Positions 1 to 6,383 of a DNA stretch of 6,881 bases are shown here, in pieces. The notes under the pieces are model-generated. The model was not told the origin of the DNA and did no database searches. It saw nothing but the letters and a program-made list of their open reading frames with translations. How positions within the stretch are numbered: the stretch's first letter is position 1; the number at the start of each line of letters is the position of its first letter. Both the position numbers and the translations under genes were made by a program. The stretch is from Rickettsiales bacterium (GTDB lineage Bacteria; Pseudomonadota; Alphaproteobacteria; Rickettsiales; Deianiraeaceae), in NCBI GenBank assembly GCA_947485035.1, contig CANKQN010000053.1:1-6881 (forward strand). Reading direction: 5' to 3'.

Positions 1-26
1 AAACACTCCCAAAGAAACATCAAATA

Positions 27-47
27 TTTTAAGTTAAACACTTAAAA
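27..47 (-). terminator. Weak AT-rich hairpin after nadE
   Basis: About 33 nt beyond the nadE stop is a perfect 8-bp inverted repeat, TTTTAAGT and ACTTAAAA, around a 5-nt loop. In the minus-strand transcript it is followed by a mixed A/U stretch rather than a clean U-run. The stem is nearly all A-U, so stability is low. It is the only terminator-like structure in 1-79, which otherwise holds no gene that I can support. Confidence 0.3.
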
Positions 48-79
48 ACTCAATAACAACTACACAAAATTGATTTATT

Positions 80-1654
80 CTAAGTATTTCGCTTCCATTC
101 AATTAAGTTGAGAGAGAGTGTTGATAGTTTTGTTCCAAGTGCTGACTGTTGACGTTTGTATTCTGAAAATTTGACTAAATTACACACTTTTGTAACAATT
201 TCCTTGCTGTGTTGAGTTATTTCATCAACTTGTTTGCATTGTTCGATTATTTGATGAAGAATATCATCGAGGATTGGATATGGCGGCAATGAGTCTGAAT
301 CTTTTTGATCAAATCTCAATTCTGCACTGGGTTCTTTGGTGATTATATTTGTTGGAATAATCGCATTTAATTTATCAAAATTTAGCTCATTTACGAATTT
401 CATCATAGCAAAAACTTGCGTTTTATACAAATCCTTAATCGGATTGTAGCCACCACACATGTCGCCATAAATTGTGCAATACCCAGTGGCAATTTCACTT
501 TTATTACCGGTCGTCAACACCATGGCGTTTTCTGAATTTGATATGCTCATTAAAATATTTCCACGAATTCGCGCCTGTATGTTTTCTTCAGAAAGTCCTG
601 ATATGTTTAAAATGTCATGAAATGCGGCAAGTGGTCGCTCGATTGATACTATTCGCAGGCCAAATTTGAGGTTTTGTGCTAGTGATTGTGCATCTTGTAT
701 GCTTGCGATGCTCGTAAATTGCGATGGCATGAATACTCCGATCACATTTTTACTTCCAAATGCTTGAACTGCAAGATATGCAACAAGGGCAGAATCTGCA
801 CCACCTGAAATCCCAATTATAACCTTGGAAAATCCAGCATTGTGAACATACTCACGCAGTCCAAAAATGAGTGCTTTGTGTAAAATTTCGTTGTCGCAAT
901 ATATTTTTTGACTGTTGCAATTAACTTGAGTGAATTTTCCATCGTAAAAATGCACAACTGCGTCACATTCTTCAAAAGCGTCCCAAGTGTAAACTTCCCC
1001 GCCGTCATAACAAAAAGACGATCCATCAAACAAGATACCATCTTGACAAACAACTTGATTGCAGTAAATTATTGGAATTTGCGTTTCATTGAAGCGTTTT
1101 TGAGCCACTGCAAGCCTGTATTCGCGCTTACCAATGTGAAATGGCGAGGCGTTCACAACAAGAAAAATATTAACACCCTGCATTTTGAGGCTTTGACAAA
1201 CATCTTCGTGCCAGATGTCCTCGCAAATTGGCAGTCCAAATTTCACGCCATTGTGTGTGAAAAATGCGGGGCTCCCACTGGAAAAATAACGCATCTCTTC
1301 AAAAACTTCGTAGTTTGGCAGGTGAGTTTTGAATGATTTTGCGATAATTTTACCATGCTGCATTGCAAGAACGGCGTTGTAAAGCTTGCCATTTTCAAAA
1401 AATGGAGTACCAACTATGCAAATTTTTTCAGATGTCTGACACAGAATCTCATTAACTTTTGTGTGGCAATTTTCGATGAATTTACTTGAAAGGAGTTGGT
1501 CTCGTGGGGAATATCCTGTCAGTGAAAGCTCAGGAAAAAGGACGATTTGCGTATGAGCTTTATTGTAGTATTCCAGAATTTTGGCAACGTTGAATTCAAT
1601 ATTGCCAAGCTTTGGTTTCATTTGCACAATTGTGATTGAAATTTTGCTTGGCAT
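80..1654 (-). CDS. nadE: Glutamine-dependent NAD(+) synthetase
   Basis: This cytosolic enzyme makes NAD from deamido-NAD, ATP and glutamine, the last step of NAD synthesis. The 524-residue protein has the two expected domains. An N-terminal nitrilase-fold glutaminase domain (about 5-245) carries the triad Glu42 (FPELSLTGY), Lys109 (KTHLPNY) and Cys144 (PICEDIW), which releases ammonia. A C-terminal synthetase domain (about 255-515) carries the ATP-pyrophosphatase P-loop SGGADS (283-288), the TTGNKSEIATGY segment (381-392) and the ELRFDQKDSDSLPPY segment (445-459). Length and motif order fit the long, glutamine-using family rather than the short ammonia-only form. The ATG lies 7 nt after the rho stop, with no Shine-Dalgarno match, so it is probably cotranscribed with rho. 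The stop is TAG, the only non-TAA stop in the window. All catalytic residues are present and it looks functional. Confidence 0.96.
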   Translation of the reverse strand: MPSKISITIVQMKPKLGNIEFNVAKILEYYNKAHTQIVLFPELSLTGYSPRDQLLSSKFIENCHTKVNEILCQTSEKICIVGTPFFENGKLYNAVLAMQHGKIIAKSFKTHLPNYEVFEEMRYFSSGSPAFFTHNGVKFGLPICEDIWHEDVCQSLKMQGVNIFLVVNASPFHIGKREYRLAVAQKRFNETQIPIIYCNQVVCQDGILFDGSSFCYDGGEVYTWDAFEECDAVVHFYDGKFTQVNCNSQKIYCDNEILHKALIFGLREYVHNAGFSKVIIGISGGADSALVAYLAVQAFGSKNVIGVFMPSQFTSIASIQDAQSLAQNLKFGLRIVSIERPLAAFHDILNISGLSEENIQARIRGNILMSISNSENAMVLTTGNKSEIATGYCTIYGDMCGGYNPIKDLYKTQVFAMMKFVNELNFDKLNAIIPTNIITKEPSAELRFDQKDSDSLPPYPILDDILHQIIEQCKQVDEITQHSKEIVTKVCNLVKFSEYKRQQSALGTKLSTLSLNLIEWKRNT

Positions 1655-1661
1655 AGCAATT

Positions 1662-3275
1662 TTATGAGTTCATTGCTTTGAAGAAGTCTGCGTTTGTTTT
1701 GGTTTCGCGAAGCCTTTTCAGTAAAAATTCCATAGCATCAACGTTTGACATTCCACCAAGAATTCTCCGAAGAATCCACATTTTGGAAAGAATGTCGTTT
1801 TCAACCATTTCCTCTTCACGACGAGTTCCCGAGCGAAGAACGTCGATCGCAGGAAAAATTCGTTTGTCTGCGAGTTTGCGATCAAGAATAATTTCACTAT
1901 TGCCAGTTCCCTTGAATTCCTCAAAAATTACTTCGTCCATACGTGAACCAGTTTCAACCAAAGCAGTGGCAATGATTGTGAGCGAGCCACCATCTTCAAT
2001 ATTTCTTGCCGCACCGAAAAATCTTTTAGGAGCCTGCAACGCATTTGCGTCCACTCCACCTGTCAAAATTTTACCAGAAGACGGCACAACATTGTTGTAA
2101 GCTCGTGCAAGACGGGTGATGTTATCAAGTAAAATAACGACATCTTTGCCTCTCTCAACCATTCTTTTTGCCTTTGCGATAACAATTTCAGCAAGAGAGA
2201 CATGTCGAATATACTGTTCGTCGAAAGTTGAAGCGACAACCTCACCGCGCACGGAGCGAGACATATCCGTTACTTCCTCAGGGCGTTCGTCAATCAAAAG
2301 AACGATTAACTCAATTTCTGGGTGATTTTGCTCGATTGCATGGGCAATATTTTTCATCAAAAGTGTTTTACCAACCCTTGGTGGTGCAACTATTAAGGCT
2401 CTTTGACCCTTACCAATTGGGCTAATAAGATTGATAACGCGGGTGCTTTGGTCATATTTATCGCCCTCGCCACGCAGGTTTATGTCGAAATTGAGCATTT
2501 CTTTTGGATACCATGGCGTAAGATCGTCAAAATTTGGCACAGAGTTTCGTTGTCCGAAGTCTGCTCCGTTAATTTTGATGACTTTTTGCATAGCAAAATA
2601 TTTTTCTTTCGCTTTTGGTGCTTTCGCATAGCAAACAATGTTGTCTCCGGTGCGAAGTCCAAATTTGCGAACTTGATGCGATGCGACGTAGATATCATCA
2701 GGTGCTGCAGAGTAGCTTTCTGTCATTGAGCGTAAAAAACCAAAGCCGTCTTGCACGATTTCAAGCACGCCTTGCACTTCGATTAGGTGTCCCAATTGAG
2801 ATTTTATACGCAAAATTGAGAATATTACAGTTCTTTTTGGCATACCAACGCAGCCGTCAATACCCAATTCTTCCGCAATTTTTAGAATTTCGTCGTAACT
2901 TTTTTCCTTCATTTCAGCAATTTTGATAATCATTGAAGGGTCAATCGTTCCAAGGTTTATTTCCTCACCATCGTCAGTAGCATCTCTTTCGAAAGTTTTT
3001 TCGTTGCCGTTACGTCTTTGATGTTGGCGTTCGTCGTTGCGTTCGTGGCGTCGTTCTTGTGGACGAGAGTCTTGTTGGCGATTGTCTTTTGGTCGTGATG
3101 AATCCTGCTGTTGGCGAGGTTCCTGCGGAGTAATGTCCGGCGAAATTTGAGGAGGTATGCGGAGTTTTGTCGGTCGTATCGGTAGTGATATTTTACCCTC
3201 GGTTATTGCTGGTGAAGTTGAAGATGGTTCTTTTGAAGGAGCCTCTTGTATAGGGAGTGTGTCCTGTTCTGACAT
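1662..3275 (-). CDS. rho: Transcription termination factor Rho with long N-terminal extension
   Basis: Rho is the hexameric RNA-dependent ATPase that ends transcription of untranslated RNA. At 537 residues it is about 118 longer than the E. coli protein. Residues 1-108 are a proline-rich then Arg/Gln/Asp/His-rich extension with an imperfect repeat RQQQDSSRP (54-62) and RQQDSRP (66-72). The normal N-terminal helical bundle follows (about 114-160), then the primary RNA-binding fold with [14 protein letters not shown] (170-183) and [19 protein letters not shown] (193-211). The motor domain has Walker A APPRVGKT (297-304), [11 protein letters not shown] (328-338), Walker B VVILLDN (379-385), the Q-loop region [22 protein letters not shown] near 404-425, and the C-terminal [20 protein letters not shown] region near 499-518. 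The start is the first ATG in frame; no GGAG motif precedes it. It sits 70 nt after rplI and 7 nt before nadE. Core identity is certain; the role of the extension is unknown. Confidence 0.97.
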   Translation of the reverse strand: MSEQDTLPIQEAPSKEPSSTSPAITEGKISLPIRPTKLRIPPQISPDITPQEPRQQQDSSRPKDNRQQDSRPQERRHERNDERQHQRRNGNEKTFERDATDDGEEINLGTIDPSMIIKIAEMKEKSYDEILKIAEELGIDGCVGMPKRTVIFSILRIKSQLGHLIEVQGVLEIVQDGFGFLRSMTESYSAAPDDIYVASHQVRKFGLRTGDNIVCYAKAPKAKEKYFAMQKVIKINGADFGQRNSVPNFDDLTPWYPKEMLNFDINLRGEGDKYDQSTRVINLISPIGKGQRALIVAPPRVGKTLLMKNIAHAIEQNHPEIELIVLLIDERPEEVTDMSRSVRGEVVASTFDEQYIRHVSLAEIVIAKAKRMVERGKDVVILLDNITRLARAYNNVVPSSGKILTGGVDANALQAPKRFFGAARNIEDGGSLTIIATALVETGSRMDEVIFEEFKGTGNSEIILDRKLADKRIFPAIDVLRSGTRREEEMVENDILSKMWILRRILGGMSNVDAMEFLLKRLRETKTNADFFKAMNS

Positions 3276-3345
3276 TATAGCGTGAGATAAGATGCTGTTT
3301 TATGCGAGTGGCAACTACGCCCCAATGTGAGGAGTAGTTGAGTGC
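3276..3345 (-). promoter_or_regulatory. rplI-rho spacer with stem-loop (candidate rho leader element)
   Basis: The 70-nt spacer contains a perfect 7-bp inverted repeat, CAACTAC at 3312-3318 and GTAGTTG at 3334-3340, with two more G-C pairs possible inside after one mismatch. In the minus-strand transcript this hairpin lies just after the rplI stop and about 36 nt before the rho start. No U-run follows, so it does not look like an intrinsic terminator. It could be an mRNA processing or stabilising site, or part of rho autoregulation. Autogenous control of rho through its leader is known in E. coli; its presence here is inference only. Confidence 0.4.
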
Positions 3346-3903
3346 TTAAATTTCTTGTGCTTCAAGAGATTGTTCATTGTTTTGTGTTAAAACTTCTTGT
3401 GGTTCAAGAGCTTTTTTTTCTTTTTTCTTTGGTTGTTGAAATTCTTGAAGTTGCTTTTTTGCGTTTTCAGCTGTATCAGAAAGTGAAACGAGCAATTTCA
3501 AAACTACATCATGGTGTAATTCAACTTCAACTTCGTGGACGCCGTAAGAGTTGATGTTTTTACCAAAGTGAACTGCGTGTTTATCTTTGATCTCAGGAAG
3601 TTGTTCAAGAATGTCTTTTGCTGAAATGTGACCGTATAAAGCACCGTTTTGGTTAATCTCACGAGCAAGAAACACACTTGTAGGCAATGTTGCTGCTAGT
3701 TTTTGTGCAAAATCTTTTTTAGCAGAATCCTCCTTTACAAGCCTCTCTTTTTCAATTTCAAGAGCAGCAATGTTATCTTTTGTTGCTGGAACTGCTTTGT
3801 TTTGAGGTATAAGGAAGTTGAAAGCGTAACCTGCTGCAACTGTAACGATTTCGCCGATTCTACCAACCTTTCTGATGTTTTCTTTTAGAATTACTTGTGA
3901 CAT
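3346..3903 (-). CDS. rplI: 50S ribosomal protein L9 (bL9)
   Basis: L9 binds 23S rRNA near the base of the L1 stalk and helps keep reading frame. The 185-residue protein begins with the N-domain signature: MSQVILKENIRKVGRIGEIV, then GYAFNFLIPQNKAVPAT (25-41). A long connecting helix follows (about 42-75). The C-terminal domain has GALYGHISAKDI (87-98), in place of the common GKLFGSVT form, and YGVHEVEVELH (120-130). Residues 149-185 form a Lys/Glu/Gln-rich low-complexity tail that makes it about 35 residues longer than E. coli L9; extended tails also occur in other alphaproteobacterial L9 proteins. It is the third gene of the S6-S18-L9 cluster, starting 11 nt after rpsR, with no Shine-Dalgarno match before the ATG. 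The N-domain match makes the identification secure. Confidence 0.95.
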   Translation of the reverse strand: MSQVILKENIRKVGRIGEIVTVAAGYAFNFLIPQNKAVPATKDNIAALEIEKERLVKEDSAKKDFAQKLAATLPTSVFLAREINQNGALYGHISAKDILEQLPEIKDKHAVHFGKNINSYGVHEVEVELHHDVVLKLLVSLSDTAENAKKQLQEFQQPKKKEKKALEPQEVLTQNNEQSLEAQEI

Positions 3904-3914
3904 GTGTATTAAAA

Positions 3915-4358
3915 TTAAGAGTTAAAGTTGCTGTCGCTTTTTTGCTTTTGACCTGGGTATGGCAAAAGAGCAAGTTCACGAGCACGCTTGATTGCGGTTT
4001 TAAGAGATCTTTGACGACTGTATGTTGCAGATGTAATTCTTGATGAAATAATATTGTGACCAAGTGTCAAAAATTTTTTCAAAAGTGCAACATTTTTGTA
4101 TGAAATTTCAGATGTTTCGATGTCATTAATTGGTGTTGAAACTGCTTTTCTGTTGAAAAGTTGAAGTTTTCCACGGTGTTTAATTAATGCAGCGGCAGAG
4201 CGTGAAAGTTTTTCAAAATCGTCTTTGCGAATTTTTAAATCACCGTAGCTATCATCGAAGTCAACATCAATGTATTCCGATACTTGCTCTGTAACCGTTG
4301 AAGCGTTTGGTGCTTTTTTGAATTCTTCAAAATTTACTGTTTTTTGCTGTGATGTCAT
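3915..4358 (-). CDS. rpsR: 30S ribosomal protein S18 (bS18) with N-terminal extension
   Basis: S18 pairs with S6 on the 30S platform. The S18 core is at residues 66-136: SYKNVALLKKFLT (86-98), then SSRITSATYSRQRSLKTAIK (105-124) and RARELALLPY (125-134). The last segment is the strongest family signature. The core is divergent: the usual GKI before the R-I-T motif is GHNI here, and the usual TG is TS. At 147 residues it is much longer than typical S18 (about 75-95). The extra roughly 65 N-terminal residues include an acidic stretch (28-48, rich in Asp/Glu/Tyr) and a possible helix (44-60). No ATG, GTG or TTG close to the core offers a better start, and this ATG lies 7 nt after the rpsF stop, so the long form is favoured. 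Its position between rpsF and rplI supports the call. Confidence 0.92.
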   Translation of the reverse strand: MTSQQKTVNFEEFKKAPNASTVTEQVSEYIDVDFDDSYGDLKIRKDDFEKLSRSAAALIKHRGKLQLFNRKAVSTPINDIETSEISYKNVALLKKFLTLGHNIISSRITSATYSRQRSLKTAIKRARELALLPYPGQKQKSDSNFNS

Positions 4359-4365
4359 AGAATTC

Positions 4366-4770
4366 TTAATTACTTGTGTTTGAATTTACCGTGATTGAGT
4401 GTGGGAAAAGTGCTTTGTAGTCAGATTCCGATGTGTTTTCTGAAAGACTTTTTGTGTATGACAACATTTGAGAGTTCTTCTCGTCAAAGGCTTCAACGGC
4501 ATAAACGGCAGAGCGTATAATGCTTTCGTTAATGCGAATGTAATCTGAAATAACCTTCACTGTTTCAGGCGAAACTTCAATGCATAGCATGTAATAGCGC
4601 GCTTTTTTTTGTGTGCCAATTTGATAAGCAAGCTCTCTTAAGCCCCAGTATTCAGAACGCAAAATTTTTCCAGAATCTTCAAGTAAAGATTCAATTTTTT
4701 TTGCAATAACAGCAACACCTTGGTGTGGAACATCTTGATTTATTAGCAAAACTACTTCGTATTTTCTCAT
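4366..4770 (-). CDS. rpsF: 30S ribosomal protein S6 (bS6)
   Basis: S6 binds the central domain of 16S rRNA together with S18. The 134-residue protein starts MRKYEVVLLINQDV and has the family core to about residue 95: the signature EYWGLRELAYQIG (40-52) followed by KKARYYMLCIEV (55-66) and YIRINESIIRSAVYAVE (77-93). The EYWGLR.LAY form matches alphaproteobacterial S6. Residues 96-134 are a Ser/Asn/Glu-rich tail, a usual place for variable S6 tails. It is the first gene of the S6-S18-L9 cluster and has its own promoter-like sequence upstream. No S6-S18 autoregulatory RNA fold is apparent in the short predicted leader, though I could only look for it by eye. Confidence 0.95.
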   Translation of the reverse strand: MRKYEVVLLINQDVPHQGVAVIAKKIESLLEDSGKILRSEYWGLRELAYQIGTQKKARYYMLCIEVSPETVKVISDYIRINESIIRSAVYAVEAFDEKNSQMLSYTKSLSENTSESDYKALFPHSITVNSNTSN

Positions 4771-4805
4771 GATAATTTTTTATACTACTTTTAGATTTAA
4801 AACGC

Positions 4806-4833
4806 AATAAAACACTCTAAAATCAGTTGTCAA
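4806..4833 (-). promoter_or_regulatory. Sigma-70-type promoter for the rpsF-rpsR-rplI cluster
   Basis: On the minus strand a perfect -35 hexamer TTGACA (4828-4833) is followed, after 16 bp, by TTTATT (4806-4811), which matches four of six -10 consensus positions. Upstream, 4835-4852 is an A/T tract (AAAATTTTC then a run of eight A) that resembles an UP element. The predicted start near 4799 gives a leader of about 29 nt before the rpsF ATG. A strong promoter suits a ribosomal protein operon. A second TATAAA-like hexamer at 4779-4784 lies too close to the ATG to be preferred. The -35 and UP tract are clear; the exact -10 is less certain. Confidence 0.65.
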
Positions 4834-4938
4834 GTTTTTTTTGAAAATTTTCTCAAAACTCAATTAAATTGCCACTGTTTAATATCGCTTTTTCACGATT
4901 TTTACCAGTTCAAATATTAATATTTTGCCAGTAAGTAC

Positions 4939-5004
4939 TTAAATACCTGTTATTTTATCGCCAATTATTATTCCATGTTGAAGGTTGGTGTTGAAATATT
5001 TTTA
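4939..5004 (-). pseudogene. Relic of a duplicated gmhB-like 3' coding segment
   Basis: On the minus strand, 4942-5001 translates to KYFNTNLQHGIIIGDKITGI, bounded by in-frame TAA codons at 5002-5004 and 4939-4941. This matches residues 121-140 of the neighbouring phosphatase at 15 of 20 positions, including its motif IV GDK. At DNA level 4947-4997 matches 5093-5143 at 45 of 51 positions without gaps, with 26 identical bases in a row (4947-4972 and 5093-5118). The copies are offset by exactly 146 nt. The second motif IV aspartate (Asp139 in the intact gene) is Gly in the relic. Outside this block the similarity fades. The simplest reading is a partial or once-complete tandem duplication that has decayed. 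It cannot encode a functional HAD enzyme. Confidence 0.8.
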
Positions 5005-5011
5005 TTATGCC

Positions 5012-5039
5012 AACGTTACAGCAAAACGTATTTTGCGTT
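5012..5039 (-). other. Stem-loop across the gmhB-like stop codon
   Basis: In the minus-strand transcript GCAAAA and TTTTGC (5021-5036) form a perfect 6-bp stem closed by a UACG loop. An outer AACG/CGTT pairing (5036-5039 with 5012-5015) could extend it across a bulge. The TAA stop (5016-5018) lies in the 3' side. No U-run follows, so an intrinsic terminator is unlikely. A 3'-end stabilising or processing hairpin is possible, and so is chance. Confidence 0.25.
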
Positions 5040-5507
5040 TGTGGATATCAACACATTTCGACCGACACCTGCTTTCATGCCGGCCTGAATATCTGTTATT
5101 TTATCGCCAATTATTATTGAATGTTCAAGGTTTAGGTTGAAATCCTTTTGTGCTTGCATAATCATTCCCGTGTTTGGTTTGCGAAATTTTTCACCAGTTT
5201 TATATTTTTCAATCGTGGATTGTGGGTGGTGTGGAGCAAAGTATGTTGCGTCAAATTTTACGCCAAATATTGCAAATTCAACGAAAATTGCCTCCATAAA
5301 TTCCCAAAATTCCTCTTCGGTATAGTATCCACGACCAATTCCCGATTGATTTGTTACAATTATTATTTTGTATCCAAGCCTTTGTGCTTTTTGACAAAGT
5401 GGAATAATGCCATCAAGAATTTCAAGGTTTTCTGGCTTGAAAACATAGCCAAAATCCTTGTTGACAACACCGTCTCTATCTAGAAAAAGTGCTTTATTTG
5501 TATTCAT
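5016..5507 (-). CDS. gmhB: HAD-IIIA phosphatase, GmhB-like (heptose bisphosphate phosphatase)
   Basis: The 163-residue protein belongs to the GmhB/HisB-N group of HAD phosphatases. GmhB removes the C7 (or C1) phosphate of D-glycero-D-manno-heptose 1,7-bisphosphate on the way to ADP- or GDP-heptose for LPS or surface glycans. Motif I is FLDRDGVVN (8-16), with nucleophile Asp10 and acid/base Asp12. Motif II is TNQSGIGRG (52-60), motif III RKPNTGM (109-115), motif IV GDKITD (134-139). In canonical GmhB a zinc loop has a Cys-x-His and a later Cys-x-Cys just before RKP. Here only His93 remains; the Cys positions are Ala91, Glu106 and Phe108. The start overlaps the upstream transporter stop by 14 nt, suggesting translational coupling. 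The family is clear. The exact substrate is less sure, because a histidinol-phosphatase-like or another sugar-phosphate role is possible. Confidence 0.85.
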   Translation of the reverse strand: MNTNKALFLDRDGVVNKDFGYVFKPENLEILDGIIPLCQKAQRLGYKIIIVTNQSGIGRGYYTEEEFWEFMEAIFVEFAIFGVKFDATYFAPHHPQSTIEKYKTGEKFRKPNTGMIMQAQKDFNLNLEHSIIIGDKITDIQAGMKAGVGRNVLISTNAKYVLL

Positions 5508-6372
5508 TTTTTAACAATTTCGTGTGTAGTTTTAAAACGAGCGCCATACCGATTATTATCAAAATTCCGCCTGCAATTCGGTTTGTCGTCATTTGCTCCT
5601 GCATGAACATTATGCCGTAAATGGTGCCAAATATTGGTATTAAAAACGAGCCATTCGAAGCAAATGTTGCCCCGCGAACCTTGATTAAATGGAACAAAAT
5701 GGCGTATGCGACCGCCGTGCAACAAGTTCCAAAATATGCCACGGTTAGTAAAATTTTCCAGTTATAAAGCGCTTGCAGGTTTGGCTCAAAAAAAATTGAC
5801 GGAGACAGTAATATTGCACTAATCACAATTCCACCTGTTGCGTTTGTGAATGGGGGAACATCCTTGCATTTTAGGCGTGTGAATATCGTTACCGTGGCAT
5901 AGCATATTGTTGCAAGAAGTATCATTAATGCTGCAAGAATTTGGTTAGAATCGAATGTCATGCCGTCTTTAAGGTTCAAAATGCAAACGCCAAGCATACT
6001 CAAAAACACACCAATAACACCGGCAATTGTCATTCTATCCTTCAAAATGTAGTGGGCAAATATTATTGTGAACACGGGGAACATGCCGTTTAAAATGGAA
6101 ACGAGGCTTGAATCTATCATTCTGCCTGCTGCGCAAAAGAGCGAGATTGGAATTAAAAAATTCACAACACCAATAAACGCAAGCTTTTTTATGTGTTTGA
6201 GTGGTAAAATTGGATTTTTCGTTGCAAGGCAAAACAGGCAAAGAATTGCTCCACCAACTGAAAAGCGAAGAAATACCGTGAAAAAAATGGAAAATTCTGC
6301 CGAAAGAATTTTAAACATCATTGCCGACGAGCCAAAGAGTGCCCCAATTAAAATGAGGGAGAGGTAGTGCAT
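5494..6372 (-). CDS. EamA-family (DMT superfamily) inner-membrane transporter
   Basis: This 292-residue protein has about ten hydrophobic segments (roughly 3-21, 28-49, 63-81, 88-109, 115-133, 145-165, 175-193, 205-226, 237-256, 264-281), in two five-helix halves as in EamA/RhaT-type carriers. Each half ends with the pattern of this family: a short polar link (KDRMT at 111-115; QEQMTTNRI at 258-266) followed by a glycine-rich last helix. A conserved block FHLIKVRGATFASNGSFLIP lies at 227-246. Such carriers move small metabolites such as amino acids or nucleotide-related compounds; the substrate cannot be told from sequence. It follows a close paralogue by 11 nt and overlaps the GmhB-like gene by 14 nt, so the three are probably cotranscribed. 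The ATG gives a first membrane helix beginning at residue 3, as expected; no Shine-Dalgarno motif is seen. Confidence 0.9.
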   Translation of the reverse strand: MHYLSLILIGALFGSSAMMFKILSAEFSIFFTVFLRFSVGGAILCLFCLATKNPILPLKHIKKLAFIGVVNFLIPISLFCAAGRMIDSSLVSILNGMFPVFTIIFAHYILKDRMTIAGVIGVFLSMLGVCILNLKDGMTFDSNQILAALMILLATICYATVTIFTRLKCKDVPPFTNATGGIVISAILLSPSIFFEPNLQALYNWKILLTVAYFGTCCTAVAYAILFHLIKVRGATFASNGSFLIPIFGTIYGIMFMQEQMTTNRIAGGILIIIGMALVLKLHTKLLKNEYK

Positions 6373-6383
6373 TTATAATGGAA

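Larger units (their letters stand above)
4771..5015. other. Intergenic spacer between gmhB-like gene and rpsF
   Basis: This 245-nt AT-rich spacer has no intact gene. Its upper part (about 4939-5004) holds a decayed copy of the phosphatase 3' coding sequence and its lower part (4806-4852) the rpsF promoter. Between them are two short perfect palindromes, 4912-4925 and 4932-4941, which I judge to be by-products of base composition. No GC-rich hairpin with a T-run is seen to end the upstream gmhB transcript. Confidence 0.7.

Noticed and set aside
908..1336. Plus-strand open frame of 142 codons opposite nadE
   Set aside because: It is antisense to a conserved enzyme with intact catalytic motifs, and its translation shows no recognisable domain.
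1678..2100. Plus-strand open frame of 140 codons opposite the rho motor domain
   Set aside because: It mirrors the codon pattern of rho on the other strand. Its Ser/Arg/Ile-rich translation has no family features.
2403..2926. Overlapping plus-strand open frames of about 100 codons opposite the Rho RNA-binding domain
   Set aside because: They overlap each other in different frames and lie opposite a conserved coding region, as shadows do.
3006..3116. Repetitive-looking DNA in the rho 5' region as a tandem repeat
   Set aside because: The units are irregular and explained by a low-complexity Arg/Gln/Asp protein tract. There is no constant period.
3274..3279. Perfect TATAAT at the rho start codon (TATAATG)
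   Set aside because: No acceptable -35 lies 16-18 bp upstream, and a start downstream of it would remove the rho ATG. It is most likely chance.
4912..4941. Two perfect palindromes, AAATATTAATATTT (4912-4925) and TAAGTACTTA (4932-4941)
   Set aside because: They are short and almost pure A/T in an A/T-rich spacer. Nothing links them to an operator or an origin.
5148..5483. Plus-strand open frame of 111 codons opposite the GmhB-like gene
   Set aside because: It is antisense to a gene with all four HAD motifs, and its Phe/Cys/Asn-rich translation looks like AT-rich noise.
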